Shown: in pieces, positions 28,539-36,868 of the stretch
Numbering within the stretch: position 1 is the first letter of the stretch
Layout of the letters: each line of letters begins with the position of its first letter
NCBI GenBank assembly: GCA_027064085.1
Contig: JAMOQH010000179.1
Coordinates: 1-64,000 of the forward strand
Direction: 5' to 3'
DNA: 64,000 nucleotides
Source: a bacterium
GTDB taxonomy: Bacteria; UBP6; JAFGXH01
Program-made: the position numbers and the translations under genes
The notes under the pieces: generated by a model
The model's database searches: none
Seen by the model: only the letters and a program-made list of their open reading frames with translations
What the model was told of the DNA's origin: nothing

Positions 28539-29335
28539 AATATTATATCCTTAAGTGGTTCGTTTAGATTAAAGCTTAATTCATCTACCGTAACATTATT
28601 ATAGATTTGATTGAGTATATTTAATATCAAATTATAAGTATATTTATCTGTATTATTATATCCAAAGATTAATTTTAGGATTTCTTGATAAAATTTTTTT
28701 TTATCAATATTTTTTAAATAATAATTTGATTTTCTTTTTAAGATAAAAATTTTTTTTAATTCTTTTTTAGGTAAAAAGTTTACAATATGTTTGGGATTAT
28801 AATTAAAAGGAGTAGGATAAATATAAAATTTTTCATTTAATTTTCTTATAAGGGTAATTTCATCATGAAGGATGGTACAGCCTTCAGATTTTAGTTTTTT
28901 AGCAAATGTTGATTTACCACTACCACTAATTCCACTTCCTACAATTCCATAATTATCATTTATAATAGAAGATGAATGTAGTAGTAATGCATTAAATTTA
29001 GGTAAAAAATTCAATAATATTGTTTTTATAATTAAAAAAAAATTATTTGAATCTTTATGTATTAAAAAATTTGCAGTATTTTCAATATAATTAATTTCAC
29101 CATGAATATCCCATTTTTTAATTATCATAATGTCATCATTTATATTGGTAATGAAATAATCCCATTTGCCATTAATAAGCTCGTAATCATCTATTTTTAT
29201 AAGTTTAACAAAAATATCATATTCTGAATTTTCTATAATAAAATCTTTTAATATTTGTTTCATTTTGTTATTAAATAATTGATAGTCAATTTCAAATGAT
29301 ATAATTATATTAGCAATAGATACCTGAAAACTCAT
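28535..29335 (-). CDS. HprK-related kinase
   Basis: A 266-residue protein whose C-terminal half matches HPr kinase-like domains: LLLHSSSII (about residue 117), Walker A GSGISGSGKST (133-143), and ILHDEITLIR (155-164), which corresponds to the acidic catalytic region after the P-loop. The N-terminal 100 residues are a beta-rich domain as in HprK-related proteins encoded beside PqqD-like proteins. These are not the PTS HPr kinases; family relatives phosphorylate peptides in some lasso-peptide clusters. Start overlaps the peptidase stop (ATGA) and the stop overlaps the next start, indicating translational coupling. Confidence 0.8.
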   Translation of the reverse strand: MSFQVSIANIIISFEIDYQLFNNKMKQILKDFIIENSEYDIFVKLIKIDDYELINGKWDYFITNINDDIMIIKKWDIHGEINYIENTANFLIHKDSNNFFLIIKTILLNFLPKFNALLLHSSSIINDNYGIVGSGISGSGKSTFAKKLKSEGCTILHDEITLIRKLNEKFYIYPTPFNYNPKHIVNFLPKKELKKIFILKRKSNYYLKNIDKKKFYQEILKLIFGYNNTDKYTYNLILNILNQIYNNVTVDELSFNLNEPLKDIIL

Positions 29336-29760
29336 AATTTTTTTTTCCTTTTGATTATCATTTTTATAATAGGGTGAAATGGCAGTATGTAATAATAGTA
29401 TATGTTTAATATGTGTGAATTAATTATTAAATTAAATTTATTTTTCTGTATTTTAAATAAAACACCAAAATAGTTATTTTCATTTATTTCATAAAAATCA
29501 TTATTTACATTATTGTCACCTTTTGTTATTATTTTATTATTTTTAATTTTGATAATTCTGTGTAGTATAAAATCATTCTTTTTAAAAAGAATAATATCCC
29601 CTTGTTTTAATTTATTAATATTTTTATATTTTATAAATACTTTATCACCCTTAGATATTAGTGGCCACATTGAACCACCGGTAGTTACATCAGTAATAAA
29701 TATATCTCCTTTTTTAAGAGATATTTTTAGTAATTCCTGTTTTATCTTATTTTTTTTAAT
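29332..29760 (-). CDS. SipW-like S26 signal peptidase with non-standard start
   Basis: The frame encodes an S26-type signal peptidase of the Ser-His class. The nucleophile motif reads TTGGSMWPLISKGD, followed by LKQGDIILF and ILHRIIKI with TKGDNN, the His and Asp blocks of SipW/ER-type peptidases. ATG 29670 falls right after the catalytic Ser codon, so starting there would delete the nucleophile. The open frame continues up to a stop at 29776-29778 but contains no ATG, GTG or TTG. AGAGGT (29775-29770) lies 6 bases before ATC 29763 and 9 before ATT 29760; I give ATT, uncertainly. A -1 shift from the overlapping nucleotidyltransferase gene is the alternative. A C-terminal hydrophobic segment (IYYYYILPF) may anchor it. 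It probably cleaves a leader or signal peptide of the same system. Confidence 0.7.
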   Translation of the reverse strand: MKKNKIKQELLKISLKKGDIFITDVTTGGSMWPLISKGDKVFIKYKNINKLKQGDIILFKKNDFILHRIIKIKNNKIITKGDNNVNNDFYEINENNYFGVLFKIQKNKFNLIINSHILNIYYYYILPFHPIIKMIIKRKKKL

Positions 29761-30744
29761 GATTTTGTTACCTCTTTAATGCCATTATTCTTAATTTTTA
29801 TAAATTTATCATTTAAAAACCTTTTGTAGTCATTTAAGTTGTCAAATGTATAGTAAAATAAAAAAATCTGATTAATTCTAAAATTATTAGTCATTATCAT
29901 ATTTTTTAAAATTAATTTTTCGTAAGTTTTCAAATTGATTAAATTTATGGGTACTTTCTTTAAATCAAGTTCATTTATTAATATATAAAATATTAAATAA
30001 CTAATTTTTTTTATTCTGAAAAGGTTTATCATTTTTAGGAGATAATTCCAATTAATATCCTCTTTTTTAATAATTAAATATAAATCTAGAAATTTTTTTT
30101 CTACATTGATAAAATAGTCATTGGATATCTGTATTATTAAAGCAATAAGCTGATGCTCGATACAGTTTTTTTCAAAAATAACAGAGTAATCAATATTAAA
30201 TTTTGCTTTTTGAATAAAGGCTATATGTAAGTCTAAACTAAGTTCATGTCCTTTATATTCTATCAAAAACTCATTTTCATAAAAACGATACTTATTTTTA
30301 TAAAAGGATTTATCTTTTTTATATTTTGTTATTTTAAAATTATTATCTATTAAATCTTTTACTCTGCTTAGTTGTTTTTCATCTATTAATAAATCAATAT
30401 CAGATAGAAATCTTTGTGCAATATTTTCATATATGTTTTCGGCAGTAAATGCTCCTTTATAGAAAAGATAATTAAGTCTATTTTTATTTAAAAGTGTTTT
30501 TAGCTCCTTTTTAAAGTTTAAAAGTATGATGTTTTTATATAAATTTGCTCTATATTCTTGATTTATTTTTTTATTTTCTAATATTTTTTTATTTATGGGT
30601 AAAAAATAAAACGAAACGCTTAATTTTTTGAATTGATAATATAAATCAGTTGTATAACCAATCTCCTTTTTTAAAACTTTTTTAAAATTACTATTTAAAA
30701 TACCATTTTTTAAGTAAAATATAATTATCTCCTCTTAAAAACAT
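29742..30744 (-). CDS. PF14907-type nucleotidyltransferase, apparent frameshift or non-AUG start
   Basis: The core motifs are intact: NYLFYKGAFTAENIY and AQRFLSDIDLLID, matching the 'KG-x-x-x-A-x-x-x-Y ... SDIDLLV' signature of the nucleotidyltransferase family seen beside HprK-related kinases. That frame runs without a stop from about 30731 to 29742, but the first standard start in it is TTG 30266, which would remove both motifs. ATG 30744 gives MFLRGDNYILLK and joins the frame if the A6 run (plus-strand T at 30706-30711) were five. Alternatively AGAGGAG (30735-30729) could drive an ATA start at 30722. Length would be about 330 residues. Its end overlaps the S26 gene. Either a pseudogenising indel, a homopolymer sequencing error, or unusual initiation applies. 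Confidence 0.7.
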
Positions 30745-30748
30745 ATAA

Positions 30749-32101
30749 CTACTTGTTTTGAGCTCTAAATAATTTTTCTAATCTATCATACACCTCAATA
30801 GCTTTTGCCCTAACTTTATAATTGAGCTTTTTATTTGTAGTTAATGAGTATAAAAACTTTCTGTTTTCTATGCTTAAATCTTCTATTTTATTTAATGTAT
30901 CAAGTATTTTAACCTGTAATAAATCAGGACGAGCTAAAATATAGTCATCTGCACCTTTATTGGTTTGGCTAATTGTTGGACACATTATTTTGCTTTCATT
31001 GAAGAAATCTTCTTTAAGCATTTTTTGCCCAGTTAAAAGTTTTAATTTTGCAATACCGACAACAGCTAAACATTTATGCTCTAGTTTACCTTTTTTATAG
31101 AAATTTTGAAATAATTCTTCAACTTTTTTTCTTGCTTCTTTTGATGCAGGAGTAGTATTTGCCAGAATCCAAATCATTGTGGTGTAATCCTTGATATTAT
31201 CTTTTTTATTTATCATAGCATTAAAGCTTTCACGGCCATCAAATGCTGCAACTGTTAATAGACATTCTCTTGGGTAGTTTACTCTTTTACATTCTTTTTC
31301 TATTTCTTTTGCATATTTAAAGTTTACAGAAAATAAATTTCTTTCAACTTTTATTTGTTCTGTTAATAATTTTAAATCATCACCTTCAGTAAATCTTTTT
31401 TTGGCTTCCTCTTCGGCATCTTTTATAGATAAGTCATAAATAGCAGAAACAGCATCTGCTACAACTTCAGGAGATTCAGAATTTAAATATTTTTCTATAA
31501 ATGGAATATCTTTAATACTTCCTCTTTTTTTGATATACCATATACCCCATGATTTAACTTTATCATATTTTGTTGTTTCAACAGTTTTTTTTATTCTGTT
31601 TAACATTTCATTTCTGTATGTAGGGTCCTGAAGATGATATAAGGATTCTATTGCTTCAATTTGTTTTTTTTCATTATTATATTTTAATTGTGAAAATTTT
31701 AATCCTACTTTGTTGTAGAAATCAAATATATTATTACTAACTTTATTAAATGCAAAAATATTTGCTCCAATTATCAAAACAAGTATAATTCGGAATCTTA
31801 ATTTATAATCTTTAAAATCTTTTCTAGCAATTTGTTCTTCTTTAGTTAATCTTTGAATTAATATTTCTTCCTTTTTCCAATAAATGTCAAAAAATAAATC
31901 TCCAGTTAAAACAGCTTCAAAACCGCCTAATATAACTATAAGCAAAAACCAAAAGAGCATCATAAAGAAATAAATAGTGATACTTTGCTCTGATGATCTA
32001 ATCATATTCGCCATAAAAACAGTATAAATACCTAAAATAATATTTAATATGATTATTGAGATTATGTTTTTAATTTTTGTTCCTAATAATTTATTTAGCA
32101 T
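30749..32101 (-). CDS. HEAT-repeat membrane protein
   Basis: A 450-residue protein with three hydrophobic segments (about 13-33, 42-64 and 103-120) followed by a long soluble alpha-helical part with HEAT-like repeats (IEAIESLYHLQDPTYRNEML, PEVVADAVSAIYDLSIKDAE). A GAGG site precedes ATG 32101. It ends 4 bases before ATG 30744 of the nucleotidyltransferase, so it may be co-transcribed with the peptide-associated genes. HEAT repeats mediate protein interactions; function unknown. Confidence 0.75.
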   Translation of the reverse strand: MLNKLLGTKIKNIISIIILNIILGIYTVFMANMIRSSEQSITIYFFMMLFWFLLIVILGGFEAVLTGDLFFDIYWKKEEILIQRLTKEEQIARKDFKDYKLRFRIILVLIIGANIFAFNKVSNNIFDFYNKVGLKFSQLKYNNEKKQIEAIESLYHLQDPTYRNEMLNRIKKTVETTKYDKVKSWGIWYIKKRGSIKDIPFIEKYLNSESPEVVADAVSAIYDLSIKDAEEEAKKRFTEGDDLKLLTEQIKVERNLFSVNFKYAKEIEKECKRVNYPRECLLTVAAFDGRESFNAMINKKDNIKDYTTMIWILANTTPASKEARKKVEELFQNFYKKGKLEHKCLAVVGIAKLKLLTGQKMLKEDFFNESKIMCPTISQTNKGADDYILARPDLLQVKILDTLNKIEDLSIENRKFLYSLTTNKKLNYKVRAKAIEVYDRLEKLFRAQNK

Positions 32102-32168
32102 AAAATCCTCTTATAATACTAACTGTAAATAAGATATATCATAATGAACATAAAAGCAATAATAAATT

Positions 32169-34013
32169 TTACAAGAAAAAATCAAAGACTTTTTTTGCAA
32201 TCTCTTTATTTATACCCTTAACCTTTTTAAGGTCTTGTAAGCTTGCTTTTTTGATATTTTCTATACTTTTAAAATGTTTAAGTAAAATTTGTTTTCTTTT
32301 ACTCCCTATACCGTCTATTTTATTTAAAACTGATTGAATACCTGTTTTGGCTCTTAGTTTTCTGTGGTATTCAATTGCAAATCTGTGAGCTTCATCTCTT
32401 AATTTTACAAAAACAACTATTTCAGGGCTATTTTGTTTTAGAATGATTGCTTCTTTATTTTTAACTTTAAAAACTCTTTCATAGTATTGGGCTTTGTCTT
32501 TATCATTTGATTTAATTTTAGCTAAAGATAGTAAGTCAACTGTGTTTTCAACATTTAATTCTTCTAAAGCTTCATAAGCTGAATTTAGTTGTCCTTTTCC
32601 TCCATCTACTATAATTAAATCAGGAAGTAAATTTTCTTTAAGGCCAGATTTAATTCTTCTTGATATAACCTCTTTCATCGATGCATAATCATTTATGCCT
32701 TCAACTGTTTGTATTTTAAAATGTCTATAACCTTTTTTGTATGGCATTGCATTTCTAAATTCTACTTTTGAAGCAACAGGATTAGCTCCTTGAAAATTTG
32801 AATTATCAAAGCACTCTATTTTATTTGGTATATTTATTAAATTAAATGTGTTTTTAATTGTTTCAAGGAGGTTTTTATTTTTATTTTTTAGATAATATTC
32901 CTTTTCTAAACTTATTTGAGCATTTTTATTTGCCATTATCAATAAATCATTTAATTTTTGCATTTTTTTGTTGCTTTTAGGGTAGAAAAAATTAATTTCT
33001 TTATTACTTTCATTATTAAAGTATGTATTAAATAATTCAAAATTAAAACTTTCTTCAGGTAATAAGACTTCTTGAGGGAAGGCTGTTCTTTTGGAGTAGT
33101 ATTGCAATATTATAGATTCTATCATTTCAATGCTAGGAAACTTGATATTATTAAAAATTTCTACTTTTTTATCTATTATTAAGCCATTTCGTAATATCAA
33201 AATTGAAATGCTCAAACTATCATTTAAAACAGAATATCCTATTATATCTATATCTTTCTTATAATCAACTGAAGCTAAATGTACTCTTAAATAATATTTT
33301 AGCATCTTAATTTGGTCTCTTAGCTTTGCTGCTTTTTCAAATAATAAATTTTCACTAGCATTATACATTTCTATTTCTAATTCTTTGATTAGCTCATCAC
33401 CTTGTCCAGATAAAAATTTTTTAAGTTTACTTATTTCACTATTATAGCTATTTTCGGTAATTTCATTTATACAAGGTCCACTACATCTATGGATTTCATA
33501 CTCTAAACAAGCTCTTTTACTTGATTTTAAAACAGAATCAGTACAAGTTCTTAATTTGAATAACCTATTTAGTGTAGAAACTAAATTTCTTACTCTACTC
33601 GACTGAAAAAACGGACCTATATAAAAAGCTTTATCTTGTTTATTGTATGTTCTAACTAATTCCAGCATAGGAAAGTATGATTTTGTATCAAGTCTAATTA
33701 AAAGTTCTTGCTTGCCATCTTTATATACTATATTAAATTTAGGTTTATGAAGTCTAATTAAAGTTGCTTCAAGTTTTAATGCTTCTTCTTCTGTGTTAGT
33801 AATAGTAACTTCAATATCCGATAATATATCAGATAAAAACTTTATGAAACTTCTGTTGTCTCCTGATTTTTGAAAGTAATTTTTAACTCTTTTTTTTAAG
33901 TTTTTGGCCTTACCTATATAAACAATTTTATTATCTATATCTTTCATGATATAACAGCCTGGTAATTCTGGAATTGTTTTTATAATTTTTTCATGATTAA
34001 AGAGAGTTGTCAT
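32169..34013 (-). CDS. uvrC: excinuclease ABC subunit C
   Basis: A 614-residue UvrC, the dual-incision nuclease of nucleotide excision repair. Domains in order: GIY-YIG nuclease (PGCYIMKDIDNKIVYIGKAKN, residues 18-38), the four-cysteine region (CTDSVLKSSKRACLEYEIHRC then GPC, about 158-182) that binds an iron-sulfur cluster in other UvrCs, the UvrB-binding UVR helix pair (LFEKAAKLRDQIKMLK), the RNase H-like 3' nuclease (ECFDNSNFQGANPVAS, LPDLIIVDGGKGQL) and C-terminal helix-hairpin-helix (IDGIGSKRKQILLKHF, VKGINKEIAKKV). Full length for the family. ATG overlaps the upstream stop (ATGA). Confidence 0.97.
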   Translation of the reverse strand: MTTLFNHEKIIKTIPELPGCYIMKDIDNKIVYIGKAKNLKKRVKNYFQKSGDNRSFIKFLSDILSDIEVTITNTEEEALKLEATLIRLHKPKFNIVYKDGKQELLIRLDTKSYFPMLELVRTYNKQDKAFYIGPFFQSSRVRNLVSTLNRLFKLRTCTDSVLKSSKRACLEYEIHRCSGPCINEITENSYNSEISKLKKFLSGQGDELIKELEIEMYNASENLLFEKAAKLRDQIKMLKYYLRVHLASVDYKKDIDIIGYSVLNDSLSISILILRNGLIIDKKVEIFNNIKFPSIEMIESIILQYYSKRTAFPQEVLLPEESFNFELFNTYFNNESNKEINFFYPKSNKKMQKLNDLLIMANKNAQISLEKEYYLKNKNKNLLETIKNTFNLINIPNKIECFDNSNFQGANPVASKVEFRNAMPYKKGYRHFKIQTVEGINDYASMKEVISRRIKSGLKENLLPDLIIVDGGKGQLNSAYEALEELNVENTVDLLSLAKIKSNDKDKAQYYERVFKVKNKEAIILKQNSPEIVVFVKLRDEAHRFAIEYHRKLRAKTGIQSVLNKIDGIGSKRKQILLKHFKSIENIKKASLQDLKKVKGINKEIAKKVFDFFL

Positions 34014-36538
34014 TTATTTTTACCTTTAAGTAGAGTTACTTTTTGGTTTTTACGATATATTTGTATATTATCTAAGAGTAGTTTTCTTTTATGTATAAAG
34101 TTTTTTATGTTTATATAAAAATTTTTATATCTATTTATTGCGATTACTTTTTTGGGTAAGTAAAATGAGTCTTTTATTTGTATTTTATTGGAGTTGGCTC
34201 CTATAAATTTATAATTTTTATCTAAGAGTTCTATGTTTAATTCAAAATCTTCTTGGTATGCTGATTTGATTTCTATAGGGTTTAATATTTTACTGTTGTA
34301 TATATACTTTATTAAGTTAGGTGACTGATTAAAAAATGGAGAGAATAATTCTGAAAAATAGTTTTTAATTTTTAAAAATTCTTTATTTTCTAGTTCAAAA
34401 TAGTCTAGTGGAGTTTTATTAATTCCTTTTATGTATATAGTCATATTATTTCTTGTTTTTTTTATTTCATAGTCGATTAGGGATGTATTTTTAATTTTGG
34501 TATTAACATATAATTCTAGTATTTTTGCTATAACTTCCTCATTTTTATATATTTTTAGCATATTTCTAAGGCCTGTTGTATAAAAATCATTTAAAGTTAT
34601 ATTCATTTCAAATTCGGCATAATCTAAATCTTTTAAAATTTTATAATTTATTACTACTTTATTATTTTTCACAAAGTTTTTTAATATTTTTTCATGTCTT
34701 TTATATAAATATGCTCCTTTGTTATCTATTGTTATATATTCTTTATTTTTTAAGAATCTAGGAATAACTCCAAAGCCCAAATAGGGAGTATTTAAGTCTA
34801 AGTATTGATTTTTGTATTGAATGATGGGGTAGTTGAAGAGTTTATTGTTGTAAATATCATTTTTTATATGAAATATTAATAGTTTAGTATTTAATTTTTT
34901 TAATTTACTCCATCTGTAAAAAACTAAGGCTTTATTTTCTATCTTCTTAGAATATAGAAAATAATAAGCCTTTTTAATATCATTAATTTTATTTATTGAA
35001 TCTGGTATTTCTAAATATGATAAATTTTTATAAAAATAGTACCATTTAAGCCCTGTAGGAGCTTTTATTGGCACATTTATAACATAATAAGGTAAGAAGT
35101 CTAAAGTATTGGCTTCAAAAGGCATTTTAAAATATGCTTTTATGTTTTTAGCTTGATTTTTGTTTATTAAATTATAATTATGACTATTTATTAGCTTGTA
35201 TTTAATATTTTTACTAAATTTTATTGAAAAGCTTTGTATATTAAAATATTTTTCTGGTATGAAAATTATGTTCTTAATTTTTGATTTTGTATACAGCTCT
35301 ATAAGCATATTATTTTCAATTTCTTTTAAGAAAATTTCATTTTCTGTAAACTTTGTTTCTAATGGAGTTTTTTTACCATTAATTATGGAATATACTCCTA
35401 AAATGTCTACAGAGCTAGGTATTCTAAAGTAGTCAATAAATTTAGTTGCATCTTTTACTGAAATTAAATAGTGGATATATTGATAGTATTTTCCTGCTTC
35501 TTTTTTTACTACAATATTTTTTTCTATAATTTCGTTTTGCTGTATTTTTTGAGAGTGAGGCGTTGTTATAGGATAAGGCAACGCCTTATCCGTACTTAAC
35601 GCCTTATTCACATATAAGATCTTTTCCTTGTTTTTACTAAAAGCAGGGATGTATTCTTTATAGAAGTCTTGTGTTTCTCTTTGAGAATAATAATTAATGC
35701 ACCTTTTTGCCCATTTTGTTAGATATTTATAGGCTTCGTTAGGGAGGTTATTTAGTAAGTAGAAGTTATATAGTTTGTAGTTGGCTAAGGGTGTGTTTTC
35801 CTTTATTAATTCCTCTATTTCTAATTTGTTATTGGGTAGGTATACTTCTTCGTTTTTAATATTCACGATTGTATTAACTTTTTGTACTGTTATTTCAGAA
35901 GCTAATTCTAATTGCCTATTGTTTTTGTTTTTTACATCACAAGATGCTCCTTTAATGTAAATTAGTCCATTTTTTTTATTATTTAGTTTTAGCGATAATT
36001 TGAAATATTTATTACTTCCTTTTATTATGAAGGCATTTCCATTTGTTTTTTTATTATTTATACAAGATGAGTCAGTTAAGTCATTGTAAAGATATACACT
36101 GTGCTTGTGCTTAAATTTACAAGTTGTTTCTAGTATATAAAGACCCTTTTTAAGCTTTTGAGGCCTTTTAAATTTAATTAATGATGATTCATACTTATTT
36201 TTTAATAAATTAATAGGTAATTCTTCAAATAATTCAATATTTTTAAATTGATATATATTAAATTTATTTATTACTCCATATTTTTTATTTAATTTTTTAA
36301 TTTTTTTATTGTTTCCTGAGTGTATATAAAATTCATTGAGTAATTTTATATATAGAGGTTCTGAATTTCTATTTATGTACTTCAAATTCTCTAATTTATT
36401 AATATATTCTTTTTCATTTTTTATTAAAAATGGAGCTTGATAGTAGTAAAGTAAACTTTGATAGTCATTTTTTACAATATTTAAATCATCAGTAATTGTA
36501 TTTTGAGCTGTAAGAATTAAAAATATTAAAACTATCAT
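34010..36538 (-). CDS. DUF3857/transglutaminase-like exported protein (tentative)
   Basis: An 842-residue exported protein from ATG 36538 (MIVLIFLILTAQNTITDD, signal peptide). The frame stays open upstream through the tRNA gene, but those codons (RVQVPPLAF) are just tRNA sequence. The middle and C-terminal parts resemble DUF3857 proteins with a transglutaminase-like domain: a beta-rich region with 'EIENNMLIELYTKSK', then a segment ending YLDLNTPYLGFGVIP, which recalls the 'xxxDpt...fG.lP' end of that fold. The catalytic Cys-His-Asp triad is not recognisable, so it may be inactive. A GC-richer palindromic stretch interrupts the coding sequence at 35565-35610. It overlaps uvrC by four bases. 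Confidence 0.6.
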   Translation of the reverse strand: MIVLIFLILTAQNTITDDLNIVKNDYQSLLYYYQAPFLIKNEKEYINKLENLKYINRNSEPLYIKLLNEFYIHSGNNKKIKKLNKKYGVINKFNIYQFKNIELFEELPINLLKNKYESSLIKFKRPQKLKKGLYILETTCKFKHKHSVYLYNDLTDSSCINNKKTNGNAFIIKGSNKYFKLSLKLNNKKNGLIYIKGASCDVKNKNNRQLELASEITVQKVNTIVNIKNEEVYLPNNKLEIEELIKENTPLANYKLYNFYLLNNLPNEAYKYLTKWAKRCINYYSQRETQDFYKEYIPAFSKNKEKILYVNKALSTDKALPYPITTPHSQKIQQNEIIEKNIVVKKEAGKYYQYIHYLISVKDATKFIDYFRIPSSVDILGVYSIINGKKTPLETKFTENEIFLKEIENNMLIELYTKSKIKNIIFIPEKYFNIQSFSIKFSKNIKYKLINSHNYNLINKNQAKNIKAYFKMPFEANTLDFLPYYVINVPIKAPTGLKWYYFYKNLSYLEIPDSINKINDIKKAYYFLYSKKIENKALVFYRWSKLKKLNTKLLIFHIKNDIYNNKLFNYPIIQYKNQYLDLNTPYLGFGVIPRFLKNKEYITIDNKGAYLYKRHEKILKNFVKNNKVVINYKILKDLDYAEFEMNITLNDFYTTGLRNMLKIYKNEEVIAKILELYVNTKIKNTSLIDYEIKKTRNNMTIYIKGINKTPLDYFELENKEFLKIKNYFSELFSPFFNQSPNLIKYIYNSKILNPIEIKSAYQEDFELNIELLDKNYKFIGANSNKIQIKDSFYLPKKVIAINRYKNFYINIKNFIHKRKLLLDNIQIYRKNQKVTLLKGKNK
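35571..35591. repeat. 9-bp perfect inverted repeat inside a coding sequence
   Basis: GGATAAGGC-AAC-GCCTTATCC, with a further direct copy of AACGCCTTAT at 35598-35607 and AGGCGTTGTTAT-type sequence at 35559-35570. The whole 35559-35607 block is richer in G+C than the gene around it and stays in frame (encoded NKALSTDKALPYPITT, a short internal repeat KAL). It looks like a small palindromic element inserted in an ORF. Confidence 0.7.
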
Positions 36539-36574
36539 ATTTCTCTGTTTTACTAGGAGCTTAAATAATGAAAA

Positions 36575-36656
36575 TGCGAGAGGCGGGACTTGAACCCGCA
36601 TGGCTCGCGCCACACGCCCCTTAAACGTGCGTGTCTACCGATTTCACCACTCTCGC
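36575..36656 (-). tRNA. tRNA-Leu, anticodon AAG (my fold)
   Basis: A class II tRNA of 82 nt. Acceptor stem GCGAGAG/CTCTCGC with discriminator A73; D-loop with GGTAGACAC; long variable arm GGC-GCGA-GCC; T arm GCGGG-TTCAAGT-CCCGC. Anticodon stem CACGT/GCGTG with loop TTAAGGG gives A34-A35-G36 (reads CUU, and more if A34 becomes inosine). The UAA register was tested and breaks two stem pairs. CCA is not encoded: TTTT follows the discriminator. It lies 37 bases before the DUF3857-like gene on the same strand. Confidence 0.93.
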
Positions 36657-36796
36657 ATGATTTATTACTAGTTTACCTGAGCAATAAATAGAAAGTATTT
36701 ATACAATAGAATTAATAAATTGTCAAGAATTAAGCTTGAAAAATTTGCTAGAGATGGTTTTTTAGATGATTATTTGATTAAGTTTATAAAAAAATC

Positions 36797-36825
36797 TTGT
36801 AAAAAAATTTAAAATTTGTTATAAA
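36797..36825 (+). promoter_or_regulatory. sigma70-type promoter for yajC-secDF operon
   Basis: TTGTAA (36797-36802), 17-base spacer, TATAAA (36820-36825), 43 bases before the TTG start of yajC. Confidence 0.6.
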
Positions 36826-36868
36826 AGCAGGCCGTGTTTATTTTGAAATACCCTTTTCGGAGGAAAAA

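Noticed and set aside
22029-30744. Classification of the peptide locus as a lasso-peptide cluster
   Set aside because: The YxxPxL leader and PqqD-like protein fit, but no asparagine-synthetase-like cyclase or transglutaminase-like leader peptidase is present in the window.
36539-36613. 25-codon N-terminal extension of the DUF3857-like protein reading MARAMRVQVPPLAF
   Set aside because: The codons are part of the tRNA-Leu gene and its flank; a signal peptide begins cleanly at ATG 36538.
36575-36656. tRNA-Leu anticodon read as UAA
   Set aside because: The required anticodon stem GCACG/GGCGT has two mismatches, while the AAG register gives five pairs.
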